Assembly (NCBI RefSeq): GCF_000981805.1
Contig: NZ_CP011132.1
Coordinates: 5,084,001 to 5,148,000 of the forward strand
Direction of reading: 5' to 3'
From: Citrobacter amalonaticus Y19
GTDB taxonomy: Bacteria; Pseudomonadota; Gammaproteobacteria; Enterobacterales; Enterobacteriaceae
DNA: 64,000 bases
In this document: in pieces, positions 15,579-24,039 of the stretch
Position numbering within the stretch: the first letter of the stretch is position 1
Layout of the letters: each line of letters starts with the position of its first letter
Program-made: the position numbers and the translations under genes
The notes under the pieces: generated by a model
The model's input: only the letters and a program-made list of their open reading frames with translations
Database searches by the model: none
What the model was told of the DNA's origin: nothing

Positions 15579-15857
15579 TTATAGTAGTCTTATCTGAGTT
15601 GGCATTTCTCCGCGAACGAATTTAATGGTGAGCGGAGCATCAGTTCTGACCTGCAAAAGTGCTTTTACTTCCTCTTCAATTTCAGGCCAGTACAGGCCTG
15701 TTTTCTTATATGCAGGGAAAAAGAAAAACCTGATAACGGCAACGATCCTGTTCATCCAGTTTGCCTTCACGGACTTGTGGATGTCTTCAAACTCATCCAG
15801 TGTCATAGCGCCAATTTCCTTCCCGTTGGCTTCGACTACCCAGTACACATCTTTCAT
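15579..15857 (-). CDS. hypothetical protein
   Basis: A 92-residue minus-strand protein (MKDVYWVVEANGKEIGAMTL...), with one hydrophobic aromatic stretch (IVAVIRFFFFPAY) near residues 38-50 that could be a membrane-associated helix. Not recognised. Its start overlaps the end of the upstream gene at 15854 by 4 bases, so the two are co-translated. Confidence 0.65.
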   Translation of the reverse strand: MKDVYWVVEANGKEIGAMTLDEFEDIHKSVKANWMNRIVAVIRFFFFPAYKKTGLYWPEIEEEVKALLQVRTDAPLTIKFVRGEMPTQIRLL

Positions 15858-16540
15858 TCCGTCACCTCATCGTTCAGGCTTTTCCGTTTATCTACATCGT
15901 CTATTAAGGTGTTTGCCTGGAGATGACGAAGTGCGAATTCCAGTGAGGGAAACTCCATCGTTTCCTGACGTGACATAAAGCGATCTGTGGCGATGCCATA
16001 TGTACCTGTTTCGATATTAAAAACGAAGCTGTGGCAGCAGTCCACCGCGGGGTAGTTATAAATCATTAATGATTTTTCTTTTCGCTCATCAGCAATAAGG
16101 TACGGCAGAACAAACTCCACCATCCGGATTGTTTGCTCCAGTTCTTCTTCAGACTTTGTTGTGAAACCGATCCCGTAAACTGACTGTCCGGTATAAATAT
16201 TGCCGAAGGCAGTCAGACGCAGACCTGCGATCGTACCGACCCATTTATCACGGTATGCTCGCATGGTGGTTGAGGCATCCTCACTCATACTAAATATTCC
16301 ATGCCAGTTGGGAGCATCTCCCCAGCTCGCTATGACGAGTTCATCTCTCTGATTTTCCAGGTCTGCAAGGTGGTCTTCGGCTATTTCCAGATTTCGTTCT
16401 GCACGTCTGACTGAGCGCTCTCGCTTTGCAATAACCTCTGAGGCATCGCTAATTAGCTTTTCAATGGCTTTGATATTTTCACCAGTTGGTAAACTGGACA
16501 TATCAGTCTCCTGCGGCCGTGGAGAAGGTGACTTGCTCAT
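15854..16540 (-). CDS. hypothetical protein with N-terminal coiled coil
   Basis: A 228-residue protein. Residues about 25-70 (ISDASEVIAKRERSVRRAER, then heptads with LADLENQRDEL) predict a coiled coil; the C-terminal part is a mixed globular domain of unknown type. It overlaps the end of the lipoprotein gene (16537) by 4 bases and the next gene (15857) by 4, so the three form an operon. A second start at residue 14 (MSSLPTGEN) is possible. Confidence 0.65.
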   Translation of the reverse strand: MSKSPSPRPQETDMSSLPTGENIKAIEKLISDASEVIAKRERSVRRAERNLEIAEDHLADLENQRDELVIASWGDAPNWHGIFSMSEDASTTMRAYRDKWVGTIAGLRLTAFGNIYTGQSVYGIGFTTKSEEELEQTIRMVEFVLPYLIADERKEKSLMIYNYPAVDCCHSFVFNIETGTYGIATDRFMSRQETMEFPSLEFALRHLQANTLIDDVDKRKSLNDEVTE

Positions 16541-17082
16541 TGCCCGACCTCCCGACTAACCTTCGTACCGCGTGCGACTTCCGGAATTTGTTTCCACAGG
16601 CGCGCGGTCCATTCAGGTTTAAGATGCTCCGGATTGGAGGAACGATAAATTGCGGTCACGTTGCTGCGTTTAGCATCGCCTGTGACTTCTATTGTCAGAC
16701 GATCATTAGCTGCCCAGTTCCGGCTCATGCGATAATAAGACCCAGGTTGGGCTGACCAACTGGCACCTTCTGAAATTGCCGATGCTGACCAGCCAGCATT
16801 TCCCTGACCATTGTTTCTTGCGGCTGAAACGTCTTCATCAGAAGGAAAACCATAATGCTGCTTCAGGCGTAGTGCAGCAGTATCTACGCCGACTGGCAGG
16901 CTGAATGCCTGGGCAATCTCATTACGTTCAGCCTCTTTTTCAGAAGGATGCTGCTCACCAGGTGATATCATCGTGCTGACATCTGACAGTTGCCGCTGAA
17001 ACTGATTGAGCTGGTTCTGGCTACACCCAGCAAGAGCCATAAGTACAAAAGAGATACCTGAGCAAAGAATGAGTTTTTTCAT
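16537..17082 (-). CDS. hypothetical lipoprotein
   Basis: A 181-residue protein from MKKLILCSGISF. It has a classical lipoprotein signal with lipobox LAGC at residues 17-20, then a helical Gln-rich stretch and a C-terminal domain with alternating hydrophobic residues. The start at 17082 is chosen because it gives a normal signal peptide and follows an AGGAGAA; an upstream in-frame ATG at 17130 would add 16 unlikely residues. It lies between TraF-like and coiled-coil genes, suggesting an envelope role in transfer (inference). Confidence 0.7.
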   Translation of the reverse strand: MKKLILCSGISFVLMALAGCSQNQLNQFQRQLSDVSTMISPGEQHPSEKEAERNEIAQAFSLPVGVDTAALRLKQHYGFPSDEDVSAARNNGQGNAGWSASAISEGASWSAQPGSYYRMSRNWAANDRLTIEVTGDAKRSNVTAIYRSSNPEHLKPEWTARLWKQIPEVARGTKVSREVGQ

Positions 17083-17139
17083 AGTGTTCTCCTGAGGACT
17101 TCCAGGGCTGTCAGTAAACAGCCCCTTCATTTTGCTGGA

Positions 17140-18357
17140 TCAGAAAGTGAATTGAAGTTGTGCAACCGCCCCGTAGGTACGATCAGTGCCTGCGATGCCC
17201 GTGATATCCAGGTGAACCACATCAAACGGAGAGAACCCCAGGCCGGCAGTGAAAGCATTGCCTTCTCCGGAAGCCATGTTCTGGCGGTATCCCGCGCGCA
17301 CCTGCATCCAGTTCCAGGCATTAATCTCGGCACCCAGACTTGCAAACTGACGCTTATTATCACTGGTGAAACCACTCGCCTCAGTCAGGTCGACATCGAG
17401 CGCGGTTGTGATGAAGCTGTTGTGCCATGAGGCGCCGGCAGTGGCCTGCGGTTTAATCCTGAACGTTCCCTTTTCACCATTTACTTCTTTGGTATCGATT
17501 GAGCGGGGGATGATATTTTGTACGGCCAGACCAAGAGTCCAGTTGTCGTTCAGGTTTGTGGACAGACCGACGTCGGCGTTAAAACCGGTTTTGGTATTGC
17601 GGTACTCGCTGGAGTCAATGTCGTTTTTGTCAAAATTACTGACGGAAACGTTGTAGTTAAACAGGTCAACGCGCTGGTATTTTGGTGTGATACCAAAGGA
17701 CCAGGCATGTCCTGCAGTTTCGAACTCATGCGCCATGGCCACTCCGACATCGGTGATCACAGCCGCACGACCGTAGGCTCTTGACGTAAGTGAGTCAGTA
17801 TCCACTGCAGAAGGGGGGATTGTGCCATCGGCGACCTTGTCGAGGTATTCCAGGTCGTGATCGCTGACCTTACCATCGACAGAGACAGTACCCCATGATT
17901 TCACCACAACGGCGAACGGTAGTGTCTGGTTCGGCACAGTTGCAATAACTGAAGCCCCGACCTGGCCGTTCGCATGTGTGTTTTTCAAATCCTGAAGCTT
18001 ACTCTTGAGTGCCGCGGCGCTTTCGCTGACACCGGACTGATTAGCGACGGCGCTGTCGAAACGATCCCAGAGGTCCTTAACATCATCCGCTTTATCCACG
18101 GTTTTATCCGGGTCAGAGACCTGGGCGCCCACCGATGGCAGCACCAGGCTGAAATCATCGGTTGGTCCGGACGTAGTTAACAGAGCAGGGTTAGACAGAG
18201 CCGCAGTACCGTAGTGCGCGGATGCCACGCCGGTGCCACCCATAGCATCACCGCGTGCCTCCATCCAGTTCGTCGCAGCATTAACCGACGGCGCTGCGGA
18301 AACCAGAAGAGCAAGGGAAACGCAGCGTGTAATCATTGAAATTGAAGCTTTCATCAT
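17140..18357 (-). CDS. traF: TraF-family outer-membrane beta-barrel (conjugal transfer TraF_2)
   Basis: A 405-residue protein with a Sec signal ending near VNA-ATNWMEARG. The early signature MGGTGVASAHYGTAALSNPA is typical of the plasmid/ICE TraF_2 family, with FadL-like organisation. Many amphipathic strands follow and the C-terminus ends in QLQFTF with terminal Phe, as outer membrane barrels do. The function in conjugation is not settled for this family. First gene of the minus-strand operon continuing to 15579. The symbol is the family's usual name, not the F-plasmid thioredoxin-like TraF. Confidence 0.8.
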   Translation of the reverse strand: MMKASISMITRCVSLALLVSAAPSVNAATNWMEARGDAMGGTGVASAHYGTAALSNPALLTTSGPTDDFSLVLPSVGAQVSDPDKTVDKADDVKDLWDRFDSAVANQSGVSESAAALKSKLQDLKNTHANGQVGASVIATVPNQTLPFAVVVKSWGTVSVDGKVSDHDLEYLDKVADGTIPPSAVDTDSLTSRAYGRAAVITDVGVAMAHEFETAGHAWSFGITPKYQRVDLFNYNVSVSNFDKNDIDSSEYRNTKTGFNADVGLSTNLNDNWTLGLAVQNIIPRSIDTKEVNGEKGTFRIKPQATAGASWHNSFITTALDVDLTEASGFTSDNKRQFASLGAEINAWNWMQVRAGYRQNMASGEGNAFTAGLGFSPFDVVHLDITGIAGTDRTYGAVAQLQFTF

Positions 18358-18444
18358 TTATATCCTTTGTCGTTTATGGTGTTTAAGGCAAAAAAATCCC
18401 CTGGCGCTGGTGCACCAATAAAACAATGTGTCTGACTGATTATT

Positions 18445-19461
18445 TCACTTAATATTGAGGGCTGTTATTTGGCTAACAAATTTACTCCATTCTGGTGTTA
18501 TAAATTCCTCAGGGAAAAGAAAAGGTTCTCTTTCCTCTTCGGTCCATATATTTTGAGAAAACTTACCTGACTCTGTTTGTTGAAGTTTCTGAATTTCCCA
18601 CAGTGCAGCGGCCGGAAGTATCTTTCCTTCTCTCAGCGCATCCAGTAAATAACCGGATGCATAAAATGTGTCGAAACTGTTGAGAATATGCGCTCTGAAG
18701 AGAATGTTGCTCATACTCAGGAATGAATTAAGTTGTGTTTTATAAGTACCTGAAGATGGACAATGCCCGATACATTCAACTACACGAATTGTTGTGTTAT
18801 TAACGGTTTTATAGCGCCGAATAAAAATGAAAACATGTCCGGATTCGTCTTTGATATCTCCTGAGGTGTATTGATTCTCTCTGACCAGGAATATGTCAGG
18901 ACGGGTCAGGTTGTCGTCAGATGTATATTCCTGAATTCTTTTTTTAATTATCATGGCAACCTGAATCCATTCGCTGAAAGCGGTCAGGTACACTGGCCGG
19001 GGATCACTTCCTTCCAGCCATCTGGTACTTACACAGAACCAGTCAGATAGCTGTTTCAGCAAAGGTGCAGTTAAGTAATCCATCGTTCTTTCACGGCTTT
19101 CCAGAACGCTCAGACCGATATTCCAGTCCGAGAGCAGGCGAGCCACGTCCAGTACCGACAGGCGGTGCTCATCCATCAGCAGCCAGAACCGTTCGTGGAT
19201 ATGTGTGATCACAGCCTGTCGGGGGATAAGCGTCTCGCGCATGATACCCTCGACGAGAATATTGACCAGTTCAGCTGATGAAATACCCAGGCGTCCTGAT
19301 ACCAGTGTGACGAAATCCCTGACAGCTGGTTTAAAACGTATTGCAATAGGGCTGCCAGACGTTTTCTTTCCGTCCGAAAGCTGGGCTACCAGCTGCTGCA
19401 TATTTTCATCCCGTTCAGTGATGATACTGGCAAGGATGGAGGTGACGTTCAGACGGTTCAT
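18445..19461 (-). CDS. hypothetical protein, possible DNA-binding N-terminus
   Basis: A 338-residue protein (MNRLNVTSILASIITERDEN...). Residues about 40-75 (PIAIRFKPAVRDFVTLVSGR, then LGISSAELVNILVEGI) look like a ribbon-helix-helix or similar DNA-binding unit. The remainder is not recognised. Upstream of its start lie two clear palindromes (19515-19531 and about 19588), which may be operators for autoregulation. It stands alone between the TraF operon and a membrane protein gene. Confidence 0.6.
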   Translation of the reverse strand: MNRLNVTSILASIITERDENMQQLVAQLSDGKKTSGSPIAIRFKPAVRDFVTLVSGRLGISSAELVNILVEGIMRETLIPRQAVITHIHERFWLLMDEHRLSVLDVARLLSDWNIGLSVLESRERTMDYLTAPLLKQLSDWFCVSTRWLEGSDPRPVYLTAFSEWIQVAMIIKKRIQEYTSDDNLTRPDIFLVRENQYTSGDIKDESGHVFIFIRRYKTVNNTTIRVVECIGHCPSSGTYKTQLNSFLSMSNILFRAHILNSFDTFYASGYLLDALREGKILPAAALWEIQKLQQTESGKFSQNIWTEEEREPFLFPEEFITPEWSKFVSQITALNIK

Positions 19462-19514
19462 ATAATTTCCCGGTGTTGGCTAATACATTAATTCGACTTA
19501 AGTTATTAATTATT

Positions 19515-19531
19515 GTATCCACTGTGGATAC
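19515..19531. promoter_or_regulatory. 17-bp palindrome, candidate operator
   Basis: GTATCCAC-T-GTGGATAC is a perfect palindrome 54 bases upstream of the minus-strand gene starting at 19461. A related half-like sequence GTGGATGTATAAC follows at 19550-19562, and another palindrome CTACATTGATGTAG lies near 19588-19601. Confidence 0.55.
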
Positions 19532-19637
19532 GTTACCGCGCACCAGAGTGGATGTATAACGATGAAAATCGATCGTTCAGATCGACTACATTGATGTAGC
19601 CAGTGTGACAACGGGTGAAAAATCAAAACAGGGGAAA

Positions 19638-20261
19638 TTATTTTTCCGGATTGAAAGTTTTTCGTATGACAAGAACGGGCCATAACGTTCTGGACGGTAC
19701 ACGCCAGCGCCACTGTGCAAGAAGAATTTCCAGTTGCATAACTGCACGCGCAGCGGGTGTGAAGGGGACATGTATGACATGGCTTCGGTAATGTCCGGCC
19801 TGAATCTGAAGATGCCTTCTGATACGTTTAATTCGATAAGAGGTGAGGAGATGGGAGGCAATCACGATGGTGTTCTCTCTGCCACTGAGAGCGTCCTCTA
19901 TACTGGTTAGCACTCCATTCCAGAACCAGGCCACACGTTCGGATGAAATACTGACGGTTGGCTGGTTTGGCGACAGATGCACGAATATCCTTGAGCTGCG
20001 CTTATGGTAGCTCAGGATGCAGGGCTGGCTGATGAGTCTGCGCTGCATCCAGTTCACCACTCTCAGAGAAAAAGGGGATATCAATACAAGCCCCCAGAGA
20101 TACACCATCCCATCCTGATACCCCGTAATTAAAGCGATGAGCCCGTAACTCGCAAGACCCCAGCAGAGGATAATTCCAGAGACCACTAATCTTTGCATTC
20201 CTGTAGCTTCCCTCAGATTTCTGATGGCGCTTAAGGAAGCATGCTGATTAATTCTCTTCAT
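19638..20261 (-). CDS. hypothetical inner-membrane protein
   Basis: A 207-residue protein with two adjacent membrane helices at about residues 24-65 (LVVSGIILCWGLASYGLIAL and DGMVYLWGLVLISPF). A basic cytoplasmic C-terminal domain of ~140 residues follows, rich in Arg and His. No family recognised. It is divergent from the relaxase homologue at 20396; the 134-bp gap contains an imperfect repeat (GCAAGT...ACTTGC), the sort of place where an origin of transfer could lie, but nothing specific supports that. Confidence 0.6.
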   Translation of the reverse strand: MKRINQHASLSAIRNLREATGMQRLVVSGIILCWGLASYGLIALITGYQDGMVYLWGLVLISPFSLRVVNWMQRRLISQPCILSYHKRSSRIFVHLSPNQPTVSISSERVAWFWNGVLTSIEDALSGRENTIVIASHLLTSYRIKRIRRHLQIQAGHYRSHVIHVPFTPAARAVMQLEILLAQWRWRVPSRTLWPVLVIRKTFNPEK

Positions 20262-20395
20262 CTGAAAACTGTGAACCGGCCTTTAAGGATTAATGCAAGT
20301 TCGTTTTGTTTAATCAGGAACTAAGGCTTTTGACTTGCAAAATACAACCGTCTCCATAGCGTAGCGTCAATTCGGTATTTGGTTATGGGGTGCTT

Positions 20396-21934
20396 ATGCG
20401 TGGACTGAAATGGTTAACAGGCCTTGGGCTGGCAGTCGGAACGGAATACTCAGTAAGGCCATCCGTGCAGCCGGCACAAGCGGGAGGGTTCCGGAACGTA
20501 CTGTCCGGTCAGTTGTTACTGGGAACTGCGGAGCGACAGAAGAACGTCCGGATGTTGCGGGAAAATTGCCCACTGTCACAGTCAGCCTTTGACGAATTCT
20601 GGCTAAAACCCTTAGAGCAAATGGCTGCTCGCGTTCAGGAAGTACCGGCAGCCTGGGCGGGGCCGTTCGCCACACCAGGGAGCTTTACTGACCTCAGTTT
20701 ATCCGTGGCCGCAAGTGCCGTGAGGCTGGTACGCGGTATGATGTTACCTCCGGGAGCGACGCCTGAGGAGCAGGCAGAGCAGGGGCCTGCCTGGATATGC
20801 GCAGTGTTCTGGGCTGGGCTTTTTCATCATCTTGACTGGTTGTCGCAGATTGAAGGGAGCCTGGCGAACGGAAAAGCCTGGTGTCCGGGGATGGAAATAC
20901 CCGGTGCAAACTGGCGGGTGCGTCCCCGGCAGGGGAGAACGGCTTCAATGAACGGCATGTACATTGCCAGTAAACTCATCCCGGATGCTGCGGCTATCTG
21001 GCTTCAACGCTGGCCGGCGATTTCAGGTGCGCTATTTTTGTACCTCAGCGGACAAAAAGCTCAGTCTGGAATTCTCAACAGCATCATCAGCGATGCGCTT
21101 GCCAGCGTTGCCAATAAATCAGGAACCGTTTCTGGTACAGCAAGCCCCTCTGAAAGCGATAAGGTGATCACCTCAGGGGAGGAAGGGGAGGAAGGATCCA
21201 GAACAAACAATATCCCAAATTTAATAGACGACGATATGCATCAAACGTCCAGTCACAAAAATATAACACCGGTTCCAGAGCCAATTAACAATGCTTCAAT
21301 AGGTTACGATACTAACCAGACAGGTGATTATGCTGCTAAGGATGTTACCGGTCAGGTTACGTTGCTTTCGGCATTTGATAATCATGATACACAGTCATCC
21401 GATGAACGAACAGGTGATGAAACTGTCCCGGATGAGTCGGTATCAACCGCAGAATTTCTTAGCGTGCTTGACCAGATGTCGGGCTCTGGTGCTCCTGTTG
21501 TTGAAGAGAAGGTTGAAACTACTTCTTCTGAAGAGCCTTCGCTGGTCGGGATGGAATCTGGCACTCCAGGAGAAAAGTTTCTGGACTGGCTGAAATCCTC
21601 AATCCTTGACGGTACGGCTAGTGTCAATGAGGGCGAGAGTTTTGCACATATTCTGGCTCAGTTTGTATTCATTGTTTCACCTGAGTGTTTTTTTAAATAT
21701 TTATCGCTGAATACAAACGAGTCACTGGATAAATCAGAGTTACAAAAAAGCTTTGAAGCTCTGAACGTTCATTATTCACGAAATGGTAAAGGCCTCTGGC
21801 ATTACCATAAATACGATACGCCGGACAAAAGCGGTCGTTACACCAAAATGTCAGGATACATGCTGAGTGCTGACATTATTTACAGAAAAGGAACCTGTCC
21901 ACCGGACAGCGTATGGCTTGCACGAAGAAATTAA
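20396..21934 (+). CDS. TraI_2 (MobH-type) relaxase homologue, likely inactive
   Basis: A 512-residue protein with the layout of ICE relaxases of the PFGI-1/SPI-7 class. The N-terminal TraI_2 region (about 30-200; CPLSQSAFDEFWLKPLEQMA and MMLPPGATPEEQAEQ) is followed by a low-complexity acidic Ser/Thr linker (about 235-400) and a C-terminal TraI_2_C domain (FLDWLKSSILDG, near 405-510). At the place of the usual HHH and RHGLEVA motifs it has VPAAWAGPF and FTDLSLSVA, and LLHDIGKP is LFHHLDWLS. The HD-type metal ligands thus seem lost. Start ATG 20396 follows GGGG; GTG 20390 is an alternative. Confidence 0.75.
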   Translation: MRGLKWLTGLGLAVGTEYSVRPSVQPAQAGGFRNVLSGQLLLGTAERQKNVRMLRENCPLSQSAFDEFWLKPLEQMAARVQEVPAAWAGPFATPGSFTDLSLSVAASAVRLVRGMMLPPGATPEEQAEQGPAWICAVFWAGLFHHLDWLSQIEGSLANGKAWCPGMEIPGANWRVRPRQGRTASMNGMYIASKLIPDAAAIWLQRWPAISGALFLYLSGQKAQSGILNSIISDALASVANKSGTVSGTASPSESDKVITSGEEGEEGSRTNNIPNLIDDDMHQTSSHKNITPVPEPINNASIGYDTNQTGDYAAKDVTGQVTLLSAFDNHDTQSSDERTGDETVPDESVSTAEFLSVLDQMSGSGAPVVEEKVETTSSEEPSLVGMESGTPGEKFLDWLKSSILDGTASVNEGESFAHILAQFVFIVSPECFFKYLSLNTNESLDKSELQKSFEALNVHYSRNGKGLWHYHKYDTPDKSGRYTKMSGYMLSADIIYRKGTCPPDSVWLARRN

Positions 21935-21974
21935 TACTATTGTTTAAGTCAGAATAACAATATACGAGGTGAAT

Positions 21975-22928
21975 ATGAACAATGCATTTGAAGAAGTGCT
22001 GGATGATTATTTTTTCAGTAAATCTTTGCGCCCGGCTACGGAGTGGAGCTACAGGAAGGTAGTCAGATCATTCATTTCCTTTAGCGGGAAAGGTATTTCA
22101 CCTGAGCAGGTTGATAAAACGCTGGTTTTAACGTGGCGCCGAAAAATTATCCATGAGGAAGGACTGAGCAGAACGACATGGAATAATAAAGTGACTCATA
22201 TGCGCGCTATATTTAATCACGCCATCGTTAATGGGCTTGTAACGATGAGGGAAAACCCTTTCAACGGCGTAATCACCCGACCCGATGTCAAACGCAAAAA
22301 AACACTGACTGATGTGCAGATGAATAAAATTTATCTGCACATGCTGGCAAGGGAAGAGGATGAACGGACTGGTATGATGGAGTTAAGAAAAAGCGCCTTA
22401 CGGCCAGCATGGTTCTGGCTAACGGTACTGGATGCATTGCGGAGGACAGGAATGCGCCAGAACCAGTTGCTGCACATTCGCCTGGAGGATGTAAATTTTG
22501 AGCACCGCTGGATTAATCTCCGGCCTGAGGGTTCCAAGAACCATAAGGAGCACCGGGTTCCGATTACTGAAAACCTCCGTCCCAGACTTGAAAGGCTCTA
22601 TAACCTCTCCCTTGAGCGTGGCGCGAAGATGCAGGACCAGTTGTTTAATCTTTCTCGCTTTGATGGCCGGAAGAATGAAATCAGCAGCAACATGGATTAT
22701 CCGCCGTTGCGTGCGTTTTTCAGACGGCTTTCACGAGAATGCGGTTTTACAGTCAGTCCGCACAGGTTCCGACACACCATCGCGACTAACCTGATGCGTT
22801 TGCCGGATCGTAACCTGAAGATGGCACAGGACCTGCTGGGTCATTCAACACCGGCGGTCACGCTGGAGTATGTTGAAAGTGACCTGGATAAGGTACGGGA
22901 CATGCTGGAGGAGCTGGATGCTGCATAA
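21975..22928 (+). CDS. int: tyrosine integrase of the tRNA-Phe-integrated element
   Basis: A 317-residue XerC/D-like site-specific recombinase. The SAM-like core-binding domain covers about residues 1-100. The catalytic part shows Arg in TGMRQNQLLHIRLEDV, Lys in the SKNHKEHRVP turn, HRFRHTIATNL (His-x-x-Arg), LLGHSTPAVTLEYV (His and Tyr nucleophile). ATG 21975 follows GAGG at 5 bases; GTG 21969 is also in frame. It is the last gene before pheU, the normal place for the integrase that uses that tRNA. Relaxase-integrase-tRNA order matches SPI-7-like ICEs. Confidence 0.85.
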   Translation: MNNAFEEVLDDYFFSKSLRPATEWSYRKVVRSFISFSGKGISPEQVDKTLVLTWRRKIIHEEGLSRTTWNNKVTHMRAIFNHAIVNGLVTMRENPFNGVITRPDVKRKKTLTDVQMNKIYLHMLAREEDERTGMMELRKSALRPAWFWLTVLDALRRTGMRQNQLLHIRLEDVNFEHRWINLRPEGSKNHKEHRVPITENLRPRLERLYNLSLERGAKMQDQLFNLSRFDGRKNEISSNMDYPPLRAFFRRLSRECGFTVSPHRFRHTIATNLMRLPDRNLKMAQDLLGHSTPAVTLEYVESDLDKVRDMLEELDAA

Positions 22929-23060
22929 GACTAATCTTAAGTTAAATCTAAGTTGATGAAATTAAAAATGGAAAAAAAAGGGATGTTTGCTTTACAAAAG
23001 ATTGACACAGGGAAGATCTGAGGGTAAATACGTTCGTGAAGTAAATTGTGGACGTGAGAA

Positions 23061-23091
23061 ATCCAGAGGATGGTACCAACATCCTCTGGAT
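23061..23091. repeat. 12-bp perfect inverted repeat near the att end
   Basis: ATCCAGAGGATG and CATCCTCTGGAT with a 7-base loop, about 115 bases from pheU. It may terminate int transcription (only TTTAA follows) or be an integrase/accessory binding site. The rest of 22929-23204 shows nothing else definite apart from GTTAAG...CTTAAC (about 23164-23186). Confidence 0.6.
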
Positions 23092-23204
23092 TTAAGTCCC
23101 GTGTTCAACTGATGCGGTAACACAAGTACCATCATCATGCCGTCTGGGGACTGCTGTCTTGCCCGTTAAGGATCTCATCTCTTAACGAACAGGCTCTGAA
23201 GAAG

Positions 23205-23280
23205 TGGTGCCCGGACTCGGAATCGAACCAAGGACACGGGGATTTTCAATCCCCTGCTCTACCGACTGAGCTATCCGGGC
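23205..23280 (-). tRNA. pheU: tRNA-Phe (GAA), integration site of the left element
   Basis: A 76-base tRNA on the minus strand with encoded CCA. Acceptor GCCCGGA/TCCGGGC, D-loop AGCTCAGTCGGTAGAGC, anticodon loop ATTGAAAAT (anticodon GAA) and T-loop GGTTCGATTCC. Its 3' end faces the integrase, so the element inserted at the tRNA 3' end and rebuilt it. yjdC and dsbD follow, as at pheU in E. coli. The second att copy is not in the window, so the element extends left of position 1. Confidence 0.95.
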
Positions 23281-23428
23281 AACGGGGCGCATTAAACCGT
23301 AATCATGCCCGACAGTCAACCAAATTTAGGGAAAAGCTGTTCAACTGCTTAAGTTTGCGGCAATCTGTGCGTTTTCAGCGCCAGGCGGCGCTGTGCCTGA
23401 TGGTTTCAGCGTGGGCGGGGTTGCTGGT

Positions 23429-24004
23429 TTAGGTCAGCGCGCCTCCCTGACGACACTGGGCAAAGCGCAGAATATCTTCTGCCAGACGATGCGCCGTCTC
23501 TACATCCGCATGGCTGCGATTGACCAGCATGCGGCTCAGACAGCCTTCCAGCACCAGTTCCATCTGTTTGGCCACCATCGCCGGATCGTCAATCTCCAGC
23601 GTGGTCAGCAGTTCGTGGGTAAAGTCGTGCGCCGCGCTTTTCTGCTGATCCGCCAGTTGGTGAATCGGGTGCGACGGATCGGGATAAAACGTACAGGCGG
23701 CGATGAACAGGCAGCCCGGGTAGCGGTTATTACTCACGCATTCAGCCAGCGCATTGTAGCGGGCCAGTAGCTTTTGTTCGGCACTCAGGGAGTCATCCAG
23801 CAGCAGCTGGCGACGCCAGATATCCACCTGCTGGCTGAGATAGCGCAGCGCGTCATACAGAATGGCCTCTTTGTCCGGCCAGAAACGCTGCATTTCGTCG
23901 AGCGGATAATCAACGCGCTCAGCCACCATCTCCAGCGTGGTGTTCGCAATCCCATGGATCTCTACTAATTTTAGGGCTTCTCCCAGGACATCTTCACGTT
24001 GCAC
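23429..24004 (-). CDS. yjdC: TetR-family regulator YjdC
   Basis: A 191-residue TetR-type repressor close to E. coli YjdC. The helix-turn-helix is in the first 50 residues (GEALKLVEIHGIANTTLEMV) and a ligand domain follows (YPGCLFIAACTFYPD; KQMELVLEGCLSRMLVNRS). GTG 24004 (protein MQREDVLGEAL) is chosen because GGAGG is 7 bases from it, against 1 base for the ATG at 24010, and it gives the E. coli length. Located directly downstream of dsbD. Confidence 0.88.
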   Translation of the reverse strand: MQREDVLGEALKLVEIHGIANTTLEMVAERVDYPLDEMQRFWPDKEAILYDALRYLSQQVDIWRRQLLLDDSLSAEQKLLARYNALAECVSNNRYPGCLFIAACTFYPDPSHPIHQLADQQKSAAHDFTHELLTTLEIDDPAMVAKQMELVLEGCLSRMLVNRSHADVETAHRLAEDILRFAQCRQGGALT

Positions 24005-24039
24005 GGTCATTCCTCCGTCTTTACCTCTGAAAGTGTCGC

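Noticed and set aside
20262..20395. oriT next to the relaxase homologue
   Set aside because: Only an imperfect GCAAGT...ACTTGC repeat is present; no nick-site motif I can name, and the relaxase looks inactive.
1..23204. Second att copy of the pheU 3' end within the window
   Set aside because: I looked for the GTCCGGGC/GGTTCGATTCC end on both strands and saw only the tRNA itself.
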